This document shows, in pieces, positions 20,843 through 30,898 of a stretch of 49,685 nucleotides of DNA. A model generated the notes under the pieces. It ran no database searches. It was not told the origin of the DNA and worked only from the letters and a program-made list of their open reading frames with translations. The DNA is taken from positions 1 through 49,685 of the forward strand of contig JAOUNI010000015.1 in the NCBI GenBank assembly GCA_029881035.1, given 5' to 3'. Source of the stretch: Gammaproteobacteria bacterium (GTDB lineage Bacteria; Pseudomonadota; Gammaproteobacteria; SZUA-229). Within the stretch, counting starts at the first letter, position 1, and every line of letters begins with the position of its first letter. Both the position numbers and the translations under genes were made by a program.

Positions 20843-21784
20843 TTAGTACATATAAGGTTGATTTTTACTTTGTAATAAAATACTGGCCATGGTGGCACCC
20901 ATGCGTTTGGCTAGCCTATCCAGCAAATCATCGGTGACAGTAAAATTAATAATGTCTTCCTCACCAATCACTTCTCTGGCGACATAACCGGCACTAGCTA
21001 GTTCATCGACCAGGCCAATTTCAAGACTTTGCTCGCCGGTCCAGATAAGGCCTGAGAACAGACCTTCAACATCCTGCTTTAAGCGATCACCACGGCCTTT
21101 TTTTACCGCACTGATAAATTGCTGGTGAATGCTTTGTAACATGGTTTTCATATGTTGATTGGCTTCTTCATTAACTGGAGCGAAGGGATCGAGCAAGGCC
21201 TTGTTTTTACCTGCTGTGAGAGTCCGCCGCTCAACGCCGATTTTTTTCATGGCATCAACAAAACCAAAGTTATCCATACGTACCCCAATAGAACCAACGA
21301 TGCTAGCTTTGTCAGCGTAGATTTTATCGGCGGCAGCGGCAACGTAATAACCACCAGAAGCACACATGTCACTGATGACTGCATATAATGGTGTCTCAGG
21401 ATATTTTTCACGCAGGCGAATAATTTCATCATAAATATAGCCTGCTTGTACCGGTGTGCCACCGGGGCTGTTGATACGTAGAATTACACCAGTTGTGTTT
21501 TTGTCTTTAAAGGCATCACGTAGAGCCGTTACGATGTTATCTGAGCTGGCTTTTTCGCCTTCAGCAATCAGTCCAGTCAAGTCGACCAGTGCGGTATGTT
21601 TGGTAGTTAGCTTGGTTGTTGATATCTCGCTATCGGAGAACATCACCAGTAAAGTGATGAGATAAGCGAAAGTGAGTATTTTGAAAAAGATACTCCAGCG
21701 TCGTGCGCGTTTCTGTTCGCGCAAGCTGGATTCAGCTAGTTTTGTGATGAATTTCCTTTCCCAACCTGGATCTTGTTCAGTCAT
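20843..21784 (-). CDS. sppA: Signal peptide peptidase SppA (short form)
   Basis: 313 residues, the single-domain SppA type. A cytoplasmic N-terminus rich in Lys/Arg precedes one membrane helix (about 32-49) and a ClpP-like protease domain. The probable catalytic dyad is S143 in MCASGGYY and K195 in LTAGKNKALLDP; the 52-residue separation equals that of Bacillus SppA. The enzyme cleaves released signal peptides in the inner membrane. It is the third gene of rluC-HAD-sppA on the minus strand, starting 41 bases after the HAD gene. A 145-base gap separates it from the kinase gene. Confidence 0.94.
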   Translation of the reverse strand: MTEQDPGWERKFITKLAESSLREQKRARRWSIFFKILTFAYLITLLVMFSDSEISTTKLTTKHTALVDLTGLIAEGEKASSDNIVTALRDAFKDKNTTGVILRINSPGGTPVQAGYIYDEIIRLREKYPETPLYAVISDMCASGGYYVAAAADKIYADKASIVGSIGVRMDNFGFVDAMKKIGVERRTLTAGKNKALLDPFAPVNEEANQHMKTMLQSIHQQFISAVKKGRGDRLKQDVEGLFSGLIWTGEQSLEIGLVDELASAGYVAREVIGEEDIINFTVTDDLLDRLAKRMGATMASILLQSKNQPYMY

Positions 21785-21825
21785 AGTTTTTTATTGCATG
21801 TGTGGTTATATGAATTTTAAGGTTG

Positions 21826-22482
21826 TTATAAAAAACTCGGTAAATCGGCAACCTTGGTTAGACATAATAAAGGCTTGTGTGCCATGAGTCTATCAGCAGT
21901 GTGAGCACCGTGCGTGACAGCTACGGCATCAACATTAGCATTTTTTGCCATCATTAAGTCGTGCTCACTATCGCCTATCATCAGGGCATGTGCGGCATTT
22001 GTTTGAGTATCTTCGAGAATGCTCAGTAACATTTCAGGATGTGGTTTTGATTGATTCTCACCGGCGCAACGAGTGGTGGTGAAATAATGACTGACTGGAT
22101 ATTCTGTTAGCGAGTGGTCTAGACCAACTCGGCTTTTACCTGTAGCAATTGCCAGGGTAAAGCCTTTATTAAATAATTCATCGAGCATCTCAGTAACACC
22201 ATCAAATAAAGGTGCTGGTACTTTATTTTCATGTAAATAATGATGACGATAGGTATCGGCGATTTGATTGATTAGTGATTGGGATTTATCTGGATGAAGT
22301 CGTTCAATGGCTTCTTTTAAGCCTAAACCGATAACGCTACGAGCCGCTTCTTCAGTGATGTTTTCACCGCACACAATTTGACTCGCTATTTGCAAACTGG
22401 TCGTAATTTGCTCAATCGAGTCGATGAGTGTGCCATCCCAGTCAAAGACGATTAATGAATAAGGCTTATTTAGGCTGTTCAT
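21826..22482 (-). CDS. HAD-superfamily hydrolase, phosphoglycolate-phosphatase-like
   Basis: 218 residues, HAD subfamily IA. Motif I is VFDWDGTLIDS (nucleophile D14, acid D16). Motif II is ATGKSRVGL, motif III the Lys of QSKPHPEMLL, and motif IV is MIGDSEHDLMMA. Proteins in the rluC-sppA position are usually annotated Gph-like, but the cap domain does not fix the substrate, so the specific reaction is left open. The start overlaps the rluC stop by 4 bases, implying coupled translation. Confidence 0.9.
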   Translation of the reverse strand: MNSLNKPYSLIVFDWDGTLIDSIEQITTSLQIASQIVCGENITEEAARSVIGLGLKEAIERLHPDKSQSLINQIADTYRHHYLHENKVPAPLFDGVTEMLDELFNKGFTLAIATGKSRVGLDHSLTEYPVSHYFTTTRCAGENQSKPHPEMLLSILEDTQTNAAHALMIGDSEHDLMMAKNANVDAVAVTHGAHTADRLMAHKPLLCLTKVADLPSFL

Positions 22483-23426
22483 GATTCTAGTTTTTTGAGT
22501 ACACTTTGTAACTCACTGCTCAGCGGTGCTTCGATGACCAGTGCTTTACCTGATGTGGCATGATGGGCAGGTAATTCAATGCGTGAGGCGTGTAAAAATA
22601 AACGCTTGAGGCCGAGTTTTTTCATAGCCTGATTCATTTTATTGTCGCCATATTTATTATCACCAATCACGGGGTGTCCGGCATGAACTGCATGTACACG
22701 TATTTGATGTGTTCGGCCGGTTTCAATTTTAACTTGCATCAGGCTGTATTGATCATAGATTTTTTGTGTTTCAAAGTGACTGACAGCATGTTGTCCCTGA
22801 TCGTTGATTTCAACCATGTGTTCGCCACTGCGTAAGGATTTTTTTAGTGATGCGTTAATGGTGTTAACGCCGTGCCACTGTCCCGCGACCAGGGTGAGGT
22901 AATATTTCCCGAGATCCGATCTGGATTCGTCACGAAACAGTTCATGCAACCAGGTTAAGGTCGTTCTATTTTTTGCAATCAACAGACAGCCGCTAGTTTC
23001 ACGATCGAGACGGTGAGCCAGTTCGAGAAATTGTTCGGGATGTTTTTGTTTTAGCGCTTCAATCACGCCGAAGCTAAGACCGCTGCCGCTATGCACGGCA
23101 ATACCGGATGGCTTGTTGAGCACCAGCAAGTCATCATTTTCAAAAAGCACGGATTCTTCAATCAGCTTGATGACTGAGTCGGGGATGGTGACGCTCAGCT
23201 CATCGTTAATACGTGCAGGGGGGATGCGTACTTTGTCATCAAGCTTTAGCTTGTAAAGAGGTTTTTTCCTACCACTATTGACCCGCACCTGACCACTACG
23301 CAGAAGCTGGTAAATGTGGCTTCGAGGTACGCCCTTGAGCTGGCTCATCAGGAAATTATCGATACGCTGTCCGGCATGGTCGGCATCGATTTGAACTATT
23401 TTGGCGCTTTGACGGTCTGAATTCAT
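22479..23426 (-). CDS. rluC: 23S rRNA pseudouridine synthase RluC
   Basis: 315 residues. An S4 RNA-binding domain (about 18-75, RIDNFLMSQLKGVPRSHIYQ partly visible) precedes the RluA-type catalytic domain with D141 in AHRLDRETSGCLLIAK. The VLNKPSGIAVH segment and RTHQIRVHAVHAGHPVIGDNKYG (parts) are typical. RluC makes pseudouridines 955, 2504 and 2580 of 23S rRNA in E. coli. It is transcribed divergently from rne, an arrangement shared with E. coli and many relatives, and this separates it from RluD. Confidence 0.93.
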   Translation of the reverse strand: MNSDRQSAKIVQIDADHAGQRIDNFLMSQLKGVPRSHIYQLLRSGQVRVNSGRKKPLYKLKLDDKVRIPPARINDELSVTIPDSVIKLIEESVLFENDDLLVLNKPSGIAVHSGSGLSFGVIEALKQKHPEQFLELAHRLDRETSGCLLIAKNRTTLTWLHELFRDESRSDLGKYYLTLVAGQWHGVNTINASLKKSLRSGEHMVEINDQGQHAVSHFETQKIYDQYSLMQVKIETGRTHQIRVHAVHAGHPVIGDNKYGDNKMNQAMKKLGLKRLFLHASRIELPAHHATSGKALVIEAPLSSELQSVLKKLES

Positions 23427-23908
23427 GTCGATTTAGTTAATATGGTGGTAAATGTATGGTTTTGAAGCAATTAGTTGCTTTTCAGGTTGACCGTAGAGCC
23501 GCATTTTGACAGACTTGGCATCGTTTGTACCAGCGTAAGATTTATTTAAGGATTGTACGGCCATATCAACTTACGATCGGTCGTTAAGGAAAATTCCCAG
23601 GCTGTGATAGCGGGATAACGCCACGAAGAGTGTGGCGAGCAGGCCTCATTGGGAGGTCGGCACAATGAATTTACATATTCGCATAGCTGTTCTGGTTGCG
23701 GATAGTGTTAATAAGAGAAAAAAATATTTAATGTATACCTCAGCTTTATTTACCGGAATCAATTTCACGTTGCCTGAACTGGCTGTGTTGGGAGCTTTTG
23801 TAGCTCTATTCAGCGCGCCATTTGTTCGGGCTTTAAGTTATGTGCGCCTACTAGAAATGGCCGCCATCGGTGAATCTGAGCTGAGATCAACCTCAGGTTT
23901 AATGAAAA
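23427..23908 (+). promoter_or_regulatory. Long rne 5' leader and rluC/rne divergent promoter region
   Basis: 482 bases separate the divergent rluC and rne starts. A possible promoter for rne is TTGGCA (23515-23520), 15 bases, TAAGAT (23536-23541); it is only moderate. The transcribed part can fold: CGCCAC/GTGGCG at 23619-23637 forms a 6-bp stem. Just after it GCCTC can pair with GAGGT near 23643-23657, inside a CCCA/TGGG closing pair. Long structured leaders let RNase E control its own mRNA in E. coli, so the same is inferred here. I could not match the E. coli hp2 hairpin base for base. The leader also holds an overlapping reading frame with a good ribosome site (see 23665). Confidence 0.55.
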
Positions 23909-24042
23909 ATGAAAAGAATTTTAATCAATGCGACTCAGAAAGAAGAGATCCGCGTAGCCATGGTCGATGGCCAGCAACTCTACGATCTAGATGTCGAAAT
24001 AGCTTCACAGGAGCAAAAGAAAGCCAACGTCTACAAAGGTAA
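23665..24042 (+). CDS. Possible leader reading frame overlapping the rne start
   Basis: About 125 codons from an ATG preceded at 8 bases by GGGAGG, a better ribosome site than rne itself shows. The first 73 codons contain a hydrophobic stretch ([19 protein letters not shown]). The frame then runs 134 bases into rne in another frame, where the composition turns Arg/Ser-rich as expected for a shadow. I do not recognise the protein. It could be a regulatory leader whose translation affects rne, or chance. The GGGAGG can be masked by pairing with GCCTC upstream. Confidence 0.2.
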   Translation: MNLHIRIAVLVADSVNKRKKYLMYTSALFTGINFTLPELAVLGAFVALFSAPFVRALSYVRLLEMAAIGESELRSTSGLMKNEKNFNQCDSERRDPRSHGRWPATLRSRCRNSFTGAKESQRLQR

Positions 24043-26470
24043 AATCACCCGCGTAGAACCCAGTTTAGAAGCCTGTTTCGTCGATTACGGCGCAGAACGG
24101 CACGGTTTTCTCTCTTTTAAGGAAATATCACGTAGTTACTTCACCGAGGAAGGCCTTAAGGCGGGTGGTCGCCCGGATATCCGTACCGCCATCGCTGAAG
24201 GCACAGAAGTCGTTGTTCAGATTGAAAAAGAAGAACGCGGCAACAAAGGCGCGGCGCTAACCACTTTTATCAGTCTGGCCGGTCGTTTCCTCGTGCTGAT
24301 GCCGAATAATCCTCGAGCGGGCGGCGTTTCACGTCGTATCGAAGGTGAAGATCGCAGTACCATCCGTGAAGCCATGAGTCAGCTCAACATACCTGATGGT
24401 ATGGGCATGATCGTTCGCACCGGTGGTATCGGTCGTTCAGTTGAAGAGCTGCAATGGGATCTGGATTACCTGTTACAACTTTGGAGTGCTTTCGAGAGTG
24501 CGGCTACCAGCCGTCCTGCGCCTTTCCTGATTTATCAGGAGAGCAATGTCATTATTCGTGCGTTGCGTGATTATTTCAGAAATGACATCAGCGAAGTGCT
24601 GATCGATTCGCCGGATGTTTACGAAACCGCCAGGCAGTTCATCGAGCAGGTGATGCCTAATCGCATCAGCAAGATCAAGCTTTATGAAGATACAGTACCG
24701 ATGTTCAATCGGTTCCAGATTGAGAACCAGATCGAATCGGCCTATCGCCGTGAAGTACAGTTACCCTCGGGTGGCGCGATTGTCATCGATCACACCGAAG
24801 CGCTGATTTCTATCGACATTAACTCAGCACGCGCCACCAAAGGCAGTGATATTGAAGAAACTGCGCGTAATACTAATCTTGAAGCAGCTGATGAAGTTGC
24901 ACGCCAGTTGCGTTTACGTGATTTGGGTGGTCTGGTGGTTATTGACTTCATTGATATGGTATCAGCCAAAAATCAGCGTGATGTTGAAAATCGTTTGCGT
25001 GATGCCGTTGCGATTGATCGTGCCCGTGTACAGATTGGCCGTATTTCACGCTTTGGATTACTGGAAATGTCTCGCCAACGTTTAAAGCCTTCTTTGGGTG
25101 AAGCAACACAGATTGTATGTCCACGCTGTACCGGTAACGGCACCATTCGTACAGTTGAGTCGCTGTCGCTGTCGCTGGTGCGTATTGCTGAAGAAGAGGC
25201 CCTTAAAGAGAGTACCGGTCGTGTTGAGGTTCATGTGCCTGTAGATGTAGCTACCTTTATGTTGAATGAAAAGCGTAAGGCAATTGCAGCAGTTGAGGCT
25301 CAGACAGGTGTACATATACTGGTTATCGCCAGTACAGCACTAGAAACACCTCAATATCGTGTTGAGCGTGTTCGCAAGGCCGATTTGCCTGAAGGTGATG
25401 CTGTGGCAAGTTATCTGCAAGCTGAGGTGATTGATCAAAGCTATCATCCTGATCAGCATAAAGAGAAGTTGATTCAGCCGGAAAAACCTGCTGTGGCTTC
25501 CATTGCACCAGCAAGACCCAAGCCTCCTGCTGAAGCTGCGCCTGCGATTAAAAAACAGAATTCGAAAGGCCTCATTGCTTCAATTTTCTCTCTATTTAAG
25601 AGTGATGAAGAAGAAAAATCTTTAACTAAAGAACAAGAGCTACGCTCATCGCAAACGAGTAGTCGTGGTAGCCGGGGTGGACGAGATAGAAATGCTCAGC
25701 GCAGTAATCGTAGCCGTAGTTCTACACAGACTAAATCACAAGGCAATAAGCAACCAGCTACGAAAGCTGATAATAAACAGGTTGCCACAAAAGAGACAAA
25801 TAAACCTGTTGATACAGTAAAAGATGCGAATGCTGAGCAAGGTCAGTCAAGTCGTCGTGGTCGCCGCGGTGGTAGTCGCCGTCGTCGAGATACTCGAAAT
25901 AAACCGGCTGTAGATGGGCAGAATCCGCAAAATCAGGACTCACAGAGTCAGAACTCGCCTAATCCGGATATTGCAGTGCAGAATCCGCAGTCAAAACAGG
26001 CTTCGGTTCAGGATCAGAAACCGGTGCAGATTAAAACTGAGCAAAATAAGTCTGATCAATCATCTTCTGTTTCTGCGCCACAGCCATCGCCAGTAAAATC
26101 TTCAGATAATTCAGGTGATACTGTGGAAAAACCAAAGCGTGAAATTAGCGGTAACATTTCGCCGTCAGCCAATTCATCGGTATCTGCGCCAGTGACCACA
26201 GTGCCTGCAGTAGCGCCTAAGCCTGCAGTGATACCATCTGCATCAGCTCCAGAAGTTTCTGCACCGATAGAAGCGACTAAGACTGTTACACCAGTGGTTT
26301 CTACATCGCCACCGGTAACAACACCTGTGGTCACAGAGACGGTTAAGCCATCCGCAGCACCAGTTGTACCTACAGTTTCTGCGCCCGTGGAGCCACCTCA
26401 GTCTGTATCAGTTGCACCTGCGTCAGCCGCTGTAAAAGAAAATACTGAGAAATCACCTTCGGGTGAGTAA
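23909..26470 (+). CDS. rne: Ribonuclease E
   Basis: 853 residues. The start [22 protein letters not shown] matches the family. The S1 domain lies at about 37-120, then the RNase H-like and DNase I-like parts. Metal-binding D303 ([12 protein letters not shown]) and D346 (VVIDFIDM) and zinc-link C404/C407 (VCPRCTGNG) fall at the same numbers as in E. coli, so the catalytic half has essentially no net length change up to this point. The C-terminal half is disordered. It holds a short amphipathic segment [12 protein letters not shown] (about 554-565) of the membrane-anchoring type, two Arg-rich blocks (RGSRGGRDR and [14 protein letters not shown]) for RNA binding, a Gln/Asn/Ser-rich part and a Pro/Ala/Val-rich tail. 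It initiates mRNA decay and rRNA/tRNA processing as the degradosome scaffold. Confidence 0.97.
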   Translation: MKRILINATQKEEIRVAMVDGQQLYDLDVEIASQEQKKANVYKGKITRVEPSLEACFVDYGAERHGFLSFKEISRSYFTEEGLKAGGRPDIRTAIAEGTEVVVQIEKEERGNKGAALTTFISLAGRFLVLMPNNPRAGGVSRRIEGEDRSTIREAMSQLNIPDGMGMIVRTGGIGRSVEELQWDLDYLLQLWSAFESAATSRPAPFLIYQESNVIIRALRDYFRNDISEVLIDSPDVYETARQFIEQVMPNRISKIKLYEDTVPMFNRFQIENQIESAYRREVQLPSGGAIVIDHTEALISIDINSARATKGSDIEETARNTNLEAADEVARQLRLRDLGGLVVIDFIDMVSAKNQRDVENRLRDAVAIDRARVQIGRISRFGLLEMSRQRLKPSLGEATQIVCPRCTGNGTIRTVESLSLSLVRIAEEEALKESTGRVEVHVPVDVATFMLNEKRKAIAAVEAQTGVHILVIASTALETPQYRVERVRKADLPEGDAVASYLQAEVIDQSYHPDQHKEKLIQPEKPAVASIAPARPKPPAEAAPAIKKQNSKGLIASIFSLFKSDEEEKSLTKEQELRSSQTSSRGSRGGRDRNAQRSNRSRSSTQTKSQGNKQPATKADNKQVATKETNKPVDTVKDANAEQGQSSRRGRRGGSRRRRDTRNKPAVDGQNPQNQDSQSQNSPNPDIAVQNPQSKQASVQDQKPVQIKTEQNKSDQSSSVSAPQPSPVKSSDNSGDTVEKPKREISGNISPSANSSVSAPVTTVPAVAPKPAVIPSASAPEVSAPIEATKTVTPVVSTSPPVTTPVVTETVKPSAAPVVPTVSAPVEPPQSVSVAPASAAVKENTEKSPSGE

Positions 26471-26473
26471 GGC

Positions 26474-26950
26474 TTATATAGAATGATGTTTCTGCAGGTG
26501 GGTAATGAGCCCATCTGCAGCATCTTCAATCAGGTCCAGCACGGTTTCAAAACCATTAATGCCGCCGTAATAGGGGTCAGGGACTTCCTTAACGCTGGTA
26601 TTGTCTGAAAATTTCAGAAACAGGTGGATTTTATCTTCCAGTCCGGCGGGACAGATCGCCTGTAAATTGTCTACATTGCTCATGTCCATAGCAATAACAT
26701 AATCAAACTCTTCAAAATCATTCACTTGAACCTTGCGTGCACGTTGAGAACTCAAATCAAAATTGCGCTTGATAGCTGCTGCCTGTGAGCGAGGGTCGGG
26801 TGGGTTACCAACATGGTAAGCATGCGTACCTGCAGAATCGATATGTATTTTGTCATCAAGCCCTGCTATTTCAACTTTCTGTCTGAACACTCCTTCAGCA
26901 CTGGGTGATCGGCATATATTGCCCATGCAAACAAATAAAACTTTAACCAT
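26474..26950 (-). CDS. Low-molecular-weight protein tyrosine phosphatase
   Basis: About 158 residues from the ATG at 26950, which has AGGAG five bases upstream; an in-frame ATG at 26986 would add 12 residues that do not belong to the family. The catalytic loop CMGNICRS (C8, R14) and the general-acid Asp in VPDPYYGG are present. The family removes phosphate from tyrosines, often in exopolysaccharide control, but no tyrosine kinase or capsule genes lie in this window. It converges on rne, with 3 bases between stop codons. A small TCACC-TTCG-GGTGA hairpin at the end of rne (26453-26466) is the only candidate terminator. Confidence 0.93.
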   Translation of the reverse strand: MVKVLFVCMGNICRSPSAEGVFRQKVEIAGLDDKIHIDSAGTHAYHVGNPPDPRSQAAAIKRNFDLSSQRARKVQVNDFEEFDYVIAMDMSNVDNLQAICPAGLEDKIHLFLKFSDNTSVKEVPDPYYGGINGFETVLDLIEDAADGLITHLQKHHSI

Positions 26951-27085
26951 GTGAACTCCTGCTATGTTTGGCGACATTCTACTCATTACAATCAGTGAAA
27001 CAATGGTTAGGGCTTTATTCGTTAGCGATGAGTCATTGAATCCGTTAATATACGCGGCTTAATTTCGATAATAGTTTGAGCAACC

Positions 27086-28468
27086 ATGCTGCATATATAC
27101 AACAGTCTGACCCGCAAGAAAGAGCTTTTTACCCCCATCGAGCCTGGCAAGGTGAAAATGTATGTCTGTGGTATGACGGTCTATGATTTGTGTCACCTGG
27201 GGCATGCACGCGTGCTGGTGGTGTTTGATGCGGTGACACGCTATTTGCGCAATAGCGGTTACGAAGTAAATTACGTGCGTAATATTACTGATATTGATGA
27301 CAAGATTATCGCTCGGGCCAATGAAAACGGTGAGGACTTTAATGCGCTCACGGCACGCTTCATTCAGGCCATGCATGAGGATGCGGCTGAGCTGGGTGTG
27401 TTGCCACCGGATGACGAACCCAAAGCAACGGCGTCCATGGATGACATTATCGCGATGGTGGAAACGCTGATCGAAAAAGGCCATGCTTACGCGGCGGCTA
27501 ATGGCGATGTTTATTACGATGTCAGCTCATTTGAACATTACGGCCAGCTGTCTGGTAAGCAGCTCGAAGATTTACGTGCCGGCGAGCGTGTTGCGGTTGA
27601 TCCTAACAAAGACGACCCTCTGGATTTTGTTTTATGGAAAGCCGCCAAGCCAGATGAGCCTTCATGGGATTCACCCTGGGGCAAAGGTCGTCCCGGCTGG
27701 CATATCGAATGTTCGGCCATGTCGACCTGCTGCCTGGGTAATCATTTTGATGTTCATGGCGGTGGCCAGGATCTGCAGTTCCCTCACCATGAAAATGAGA
27801 TCGCCCAGTCCGAAGCGGCCACCGGTGAGAAATTTGTTAACCTCTGGATGCACAATGGTTTCGTGCGCATCAATGATGAAAAAATGTCCAAATCACTGGG
27901 TAATTTTTTTACTGTGCGTGAAATTCTGAAGCTGTATCAGGGTGAGGAAATCCGCTATTTTGTTTTGGTCAGCCATTATCGCAGTCCTTTGAACTATTCA
28001 GATCAATTGCTGGATGCAGCGCGGGCCTCGTTAACTCGCCTTTATACTGCCTTGCGCGGCCTGGAAGTGTCGTCGGTTTCATTAATCGAGGATGAGGCAG
28101 AGGTCAGATTCAATAAAGCCATGGATGATGATTTTAATACCCCTGAGGCTATAGCCGTGTTATTTGATCTGGCAGGGCAGGTGAATCGTCTGCGCGAAGA
28201 AGATTCCGCTATGGCGTTGCAAAAAGCAGGCATGCTGAAGAAGCTGGCCAATGTACTGGGTCTGCTTGAGTCTAATCCCGATACCTATTTGCAGGGTGGT
28301 ACGGGTGAAAATGTGAATATTGAGAGAATTGAGGACTTAATTCAGCAGCGGCTGGATGCCAGAGCTAATAAGAATTGGGCAGAAGCAGACCGCATTCGTG
28401 ATGAGCTGCACGCAATGGACGTTGAGCTGGAAGACAAGGATGGAAAGACTATCTGGCGCCGGTCATAA
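27086..28468 (+). CDS. cysS: Cysteinyl-tRNA synthetase
   Basis: 460 residues, standard length. Class I motifs: the HIGH-equivalent HLGH (37-40) next to zinc ligand C28 in [16 protein letters not shown], the [10 protein letters not shown] segment with another zinc cysteine, and KMSKS in [12 protein letters not shown]. The C-terminal helical anticodon-binding part ends [10 protein letters not shown]. It charges tRNA-Cys. The gene stands alone; 135 bases separate it from the divergent phosphatase gene, and about 185 bases separate it from rpsF. Confidence 0.97.
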   Translation: MLHIYNSLTRKKELFTPIEPGKVKMYVCGMTVYDLCHLGHARVLVVFDAVTRYLRNSGYEVNYVRNITDIDDKIIARANENGEDFNALTARFIQAMHEDAAELGVLPPDDEPKATASMDDIIAMVETLIEKGHAYAAANGDVYYDVSSFEHYGQLSGKQLEDLRAGERVAVDPNKDDPLDFVLWKAAKPDEPSWDSPWGKGRPGWHIECSAMSTCCLGNHFDVHGGGQDLQFPHHENEIAQSEAATGEKFVNLWMHNGFVRINDEKMSKSLGNFFTVREILKLYQGEEIRYFVLVSHYRSPLNYSDQLLDAARASLTRLYTALRGLEVSSVSLIEDEAEVRFNKAMDDDFNTPEAIAVLFDLAGQVNRLREEDSAMALQKAGMLKKLANVLGLLESNPDTYLQGGTGENVNIERIEDLIQQRLDARANKNWAEADRIRDELHAMDVELEDKDGKTIWRRS

Positions 28469-28554
28469 GTTATTTTTTGATAATCGCTGATTTAACATGT
28501 TAAACAGCTGTATACGGTTATTGGTTGCGAACTCGGTGGCCGGAAATCAATCAC

Positions 28555-28583
28555 TTGCATCTGGAGGTGGGCGGCATTAGAAT
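28555..28583 (+). promoter_or_regulatory. Probable sigma-70 promoter of the rpsF operon
   Basis: TTGCAT (28555-28560), a 17-base spacer and TAGAAT (28578-28583). The -10 box matches consensus at five of six positions and the -35 box at its first three. A start near 28590 would give a leader of about 64 bases before rpsF. That leader can pair CCATC (28602-28606) with GATGG (28624-28628). I could not confirm the S6:S18 regulatory motif in it. Confidence 0.5.
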
Positions 28584-28653
28584 ACGCGCCCTAATACAAG
28601 ACCATCCCTTGCTCCACCACATTGATGGGGGGCTATAAACCAAGAGGAATATT

Positions 28654-29091
28654 ATGCGACACTACGAAATAGTGTTTCTGGTTCATCCTGACCAGAGCGA
28701 ACAAGTTACAGCCATGATCGATCGTTATAAAGGCATGATCGAAACAAATGGCGGAAAAATCCACCGAATTGAAGATTGGGGTCGACGTCAGTTGGCTTAT
28801 CCGATCAACAAAATCTACAAAGCTCATTATGCTCTGATGAATATTGAGTGTGACGAAGCGACACGTGAAGAACTTGAGACTGCTTTCCGTTTCAATGATG
28901 CGGTTATTCGTAGCATGATCATGAAATGTGAAGAAGCAATCACTGAAATGTCTCTTTTGGCCAAGGCCAAAGCGGAAGAAGATGCTGCACCAAAACGTGC
29001 ACCAAGAGCTGCTGCTGTTGAGGAATATATCCCTGAAACTGATGATTCGTCTGACTATGAAGATAGCGAAGACGAAGAGTCTGCTGAGTAA
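28654..29091 (+). CDS. rpsF: 30S ribosomal protein S6
   Basis: 145 residues, slightly long because of an acidic tail ([18 protein letters not shown]). The core [36 protein letters not shown] and the KCEEAI helix are diagnostic. S6 binds the central domain of 16S rRNA as a dimer with S18. An AGAGGAA ribosome site precedes the ATG. It is first in the rpsF-rpsR-DUF2232-rplI operon. The E. coli homologue receives added glutamates at its C-terminus; here several acidic residues are encoded directly. Confidence 0.98.
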   Translation: MRHYEIVFLVHPDQSEQVTAMIDRYKGMIETNGGKIHRIEDWGRRQLAYPINKIYKAHYALMNIECDEATREELETAFRFNDAVIRSMIMKCEEAITEMSLLAKAKAEEDAAPKRAPRAAAVEEYIPETDDSSDYEDSEDEESAE

Positions 29092-29106
29092 ACGAGGAGA
29101 ATTATC

Positions 29107-29337
29107 ATGTCATCATATTTTAGACGTAAGCGTTATTGTCGTTTTACTGCAGAAGGTATTACTCACGCAGACTATAAAGATCTCGAGTTGCTGAAAGGCT
29201 ATATTTCTGAAAGCGGCAAGATCGTACCTGCACGTGTTACCGGTACTAAAGCTAAATATCAGCGTCAATTGACGCGCGCTATTAAGCAGGCTCGCTATCT
29301 GGCTTTGTTGCCTTATTCTGATAGTCACGGCAATTAA
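29107..29337 (+). CDS. rpsR: 30S ribosomal protein S18
   Basis: 76 residues, normal length. Conserved parts are [35 protein letters not shown] and the C-terminal [19 protein letters not shown]. It is the S6 partner in the platform of the small subunit. It begins 15 bases after rpsF, with ACGAGGAG as ribosome site. Confidence 0.98.
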   Translation: MSSYFRRKRYCRFTAEGITHADYKDLELLKGYISESGKIVPARVTGTKAKYQRQLTRAIKQARYLALLPYSDSHGN

Positions 29338-29384
29338 AGATTTGATATTGAAGCGATTTTTGTAAAGAGAATCGCAGCAGATAG

Positions 29385-30278
29385 ATGGTATTTCTGGCGA
29401 GATTAATCCTTAAAGGCCCGAGTCAGGCGGCTTTAGTGGCAGCGACACTGGCGATGTTAGGGGTTCTTCTGGCACCAGCTATCTGGCTGAGTGCCGCTGC
29501 CATAGCCCTGGTGGCTTTGGTTAAGGATGGGCGACAAACACTGGTAGTGATGGTGATGGCAACAGCAGGTACGGTGCTATTTGCTAGTTTGATATTTGCT
29601 TCACCATCAATGGTAATTTATTTTCTGTTAATGGCCTGGCTACCAGCATGGATTGCGTCATTGGTATTACGTACTGTGTCGCTGGCGGCAAGCCTGCAGG
29701 TAATGGCAGGACTAAGTATTGCGGCAATTTTGGGGTTGTATGCCTTTTTCCCGGAAATGGGAGAAATATGGCGCGAGACTCTGGACTTGCTGGTTCAGCA
29801 AGTGCTGGAACAATCACAAGGCCAGCTGAGTCTGCAGGATTTGCAGGAAGTTGAAGAGATGGCGATCAGGATGATTCCTGGCTTTTTGGTAGCCAGTGTT
29901 TTGTTTGGTACCATGATCAGCCTGTTTTTGGCTCGATGGTGGCAGTCAGTGATGCTGAATCCGGGTGGTTTTGCCAGGGAGTTTCAGTCGCTGAACCTGG
30001 GCAAAACGGCGGCTGTAGTAGCAACCGCAGTTGTTATAACAGTGGCGCTAGCAGGTTCAGAATTATGGTATGCCATGTTATTGATTGTTTTGGCATTGTA
30101 TATGACACAAGGTATGTCGATATTACATGCCGTGTTTAAGGGTAGACAGCTGAATAGAGCCTGGTTGTACCTGATTTATCTGGTGATGTTTTTTTCACCA
30201 CAAATGGCGGCAATGTTGATTTTGATTGGAATCACAGATGCCTGGATTGATTTTAGAGGGCGATTGATTACAGTGTAA
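29385..30278 (+). CDS. DUF2232 (YybS-like) polytopic membrane protein
   Basis: 297 residues with about eight hydrophobic segments, for example AALVAATLAMLGVLLAPAIW, MVIYFLLMAWLPAWIASLVL, MVAGLS-type helices and LIYLVMFFSPQMAAMLILIG at the C-terminus. A short amphipathic region rich in Gln/Glu (about 138-165) lies mid-protein. Position between rpsR and rplI is typical of DUF2232 proteins in Gammaproteobacteria. The biochemical function of the family is not established. Co-transcription with ribosomal genes is inferred from the spacing (47 and 34 bases). Confidence 0.85.
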   Translation: MVFLARLILKGPSQAALVAATLAMLGVLLAPAIWLSAAAIALVALVKDGRQTLVVMVMATAGTVLFASLIFASPSMVIYFLLMAWLPAWIASLVLRTVSLAASLQVMAGLSIAAILGLYAFFPEMGEIWRETLDLLVQQVLEQSQGQLSLQDLQEVEEMAIRMIPGFLVASVLFGTMISLFLARWWQSVMLNPGGFAREFQSLNLGKTAAVVATAVVITVALAGSELWYAMLLIVLALYMTQGMSILHAVFKGRQLNRAWLYLIYLVMFFSPQMAAMLILIGITDAWIDFRGRLITV

Positions 30279-30312
30279 TCAGTGGCTCAATTTACTATAG
30301 AGGTTTGGAAAG

Positions 30313-30765
30313 ATGGAAATCATACTGATTGAAAAAATTGATCGACTGGGTGGATTGGGCGATCTGGTTAATGTGAAATCTGGCTTTGCTCGTAATTATC
30401 TTTTGCCAACAGGCAAAGCTAAGGTTGCGACAGCCGAAAACATTGCTGAAGTTGCAGCGCGCCGAGCTGAGCTGGAGAAAAGTGCCGCTGAAGCACTGGC
30501 TGCAGCTATAGCCAAACGTGATCAGCTGGCCAAGCTGGAAGTTAATATTACCTCCAAGTCAGGTACTGAAGGTAAATTGTTCGGTTCAGTGGGTAACTCT
30601 GATATCGCTGATGCTGTGACTGCAGCAGGTGTTGCCATTGCCAAGCGTGAAGTGCGTTTGCCAGAAGGTCCAATCCGTATTGCAGGCAGTTACGAAATCA
30701 CAGTGCATTTGCATGCAGATGTTGATGCGGTTGTGAAAGTGAACGTTATTGGTGATGAAAGTTAA
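30313..30765 (+). CDS. rplI: 50S ribosomal protein L9
   Basis: 150 residues. The N-terminal RNA-binding domain has MEIILIEKIDRLGGLGDLVNVKSGFARNYLLP (in part) with the conserved GFARNYLLP signature. The long connecting helix spans about 41-75, and the C-terminal domain includes GKLFGSVGNSDIADA. L9 binds helix 76 of 23S rRNA at the base of the L1 stalk. A strong terminator follows at 30867-30898, closing the operon. Confidence 0.98.
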   Translation: MEIILIEKIDRLGGLGDLVNVKSGFARNYLLPTGKAKVATAENIAEVAARRAELEKSAAEALAAAIAKRDQLAKLEVNITSKSGTEGKLFGSVGNSDIADAVTAAGVAIAKREVRLPEGPIRIAGSYEITVHLHADVDAVVKVNVIGDES

Positions 30766-30866
30766 GATTTTCTTTTAAAGAAAGAGTTTTTTGTGTCGGT
30801 ATAGTCTCCGGTTGCCTTAATGGTGCATAAAGACTCTAATATTTAAAATAACTTAATATTGTTTAT

Positions 30867-30898
30867 AAAAAAGGCTCACCTTATGGTGAGCCTTTTTT
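30867..30898 (+). terminator. Intrinsic terminator after rplI
   Basis: Arms GGCTCACC (30873-30880) and GGTGAGCC (30885-30892) with a TTAT loop, preceded by six A and followed by six T. It is textbook in form and, because of the A and T runs, could work on both strands. It ends only 22 bases before the dnaB start codon. Confidence 0.92.

Noticed and set aside
26453-26466. Intrinsic terminator for rne
   Set aside because: The TCACC-TTCG-GGTGA stem is only 5 bp, overlaps the coding end and has no T run; recorded only as a weak candidate.
28584-28653. S6:S18 ribosomal-protein leader motif before rpsF
   Set aside because: A CCATC/GATGG pairing exists, but I could not identify the bulged CCG and loop arrangement that defines the motif.
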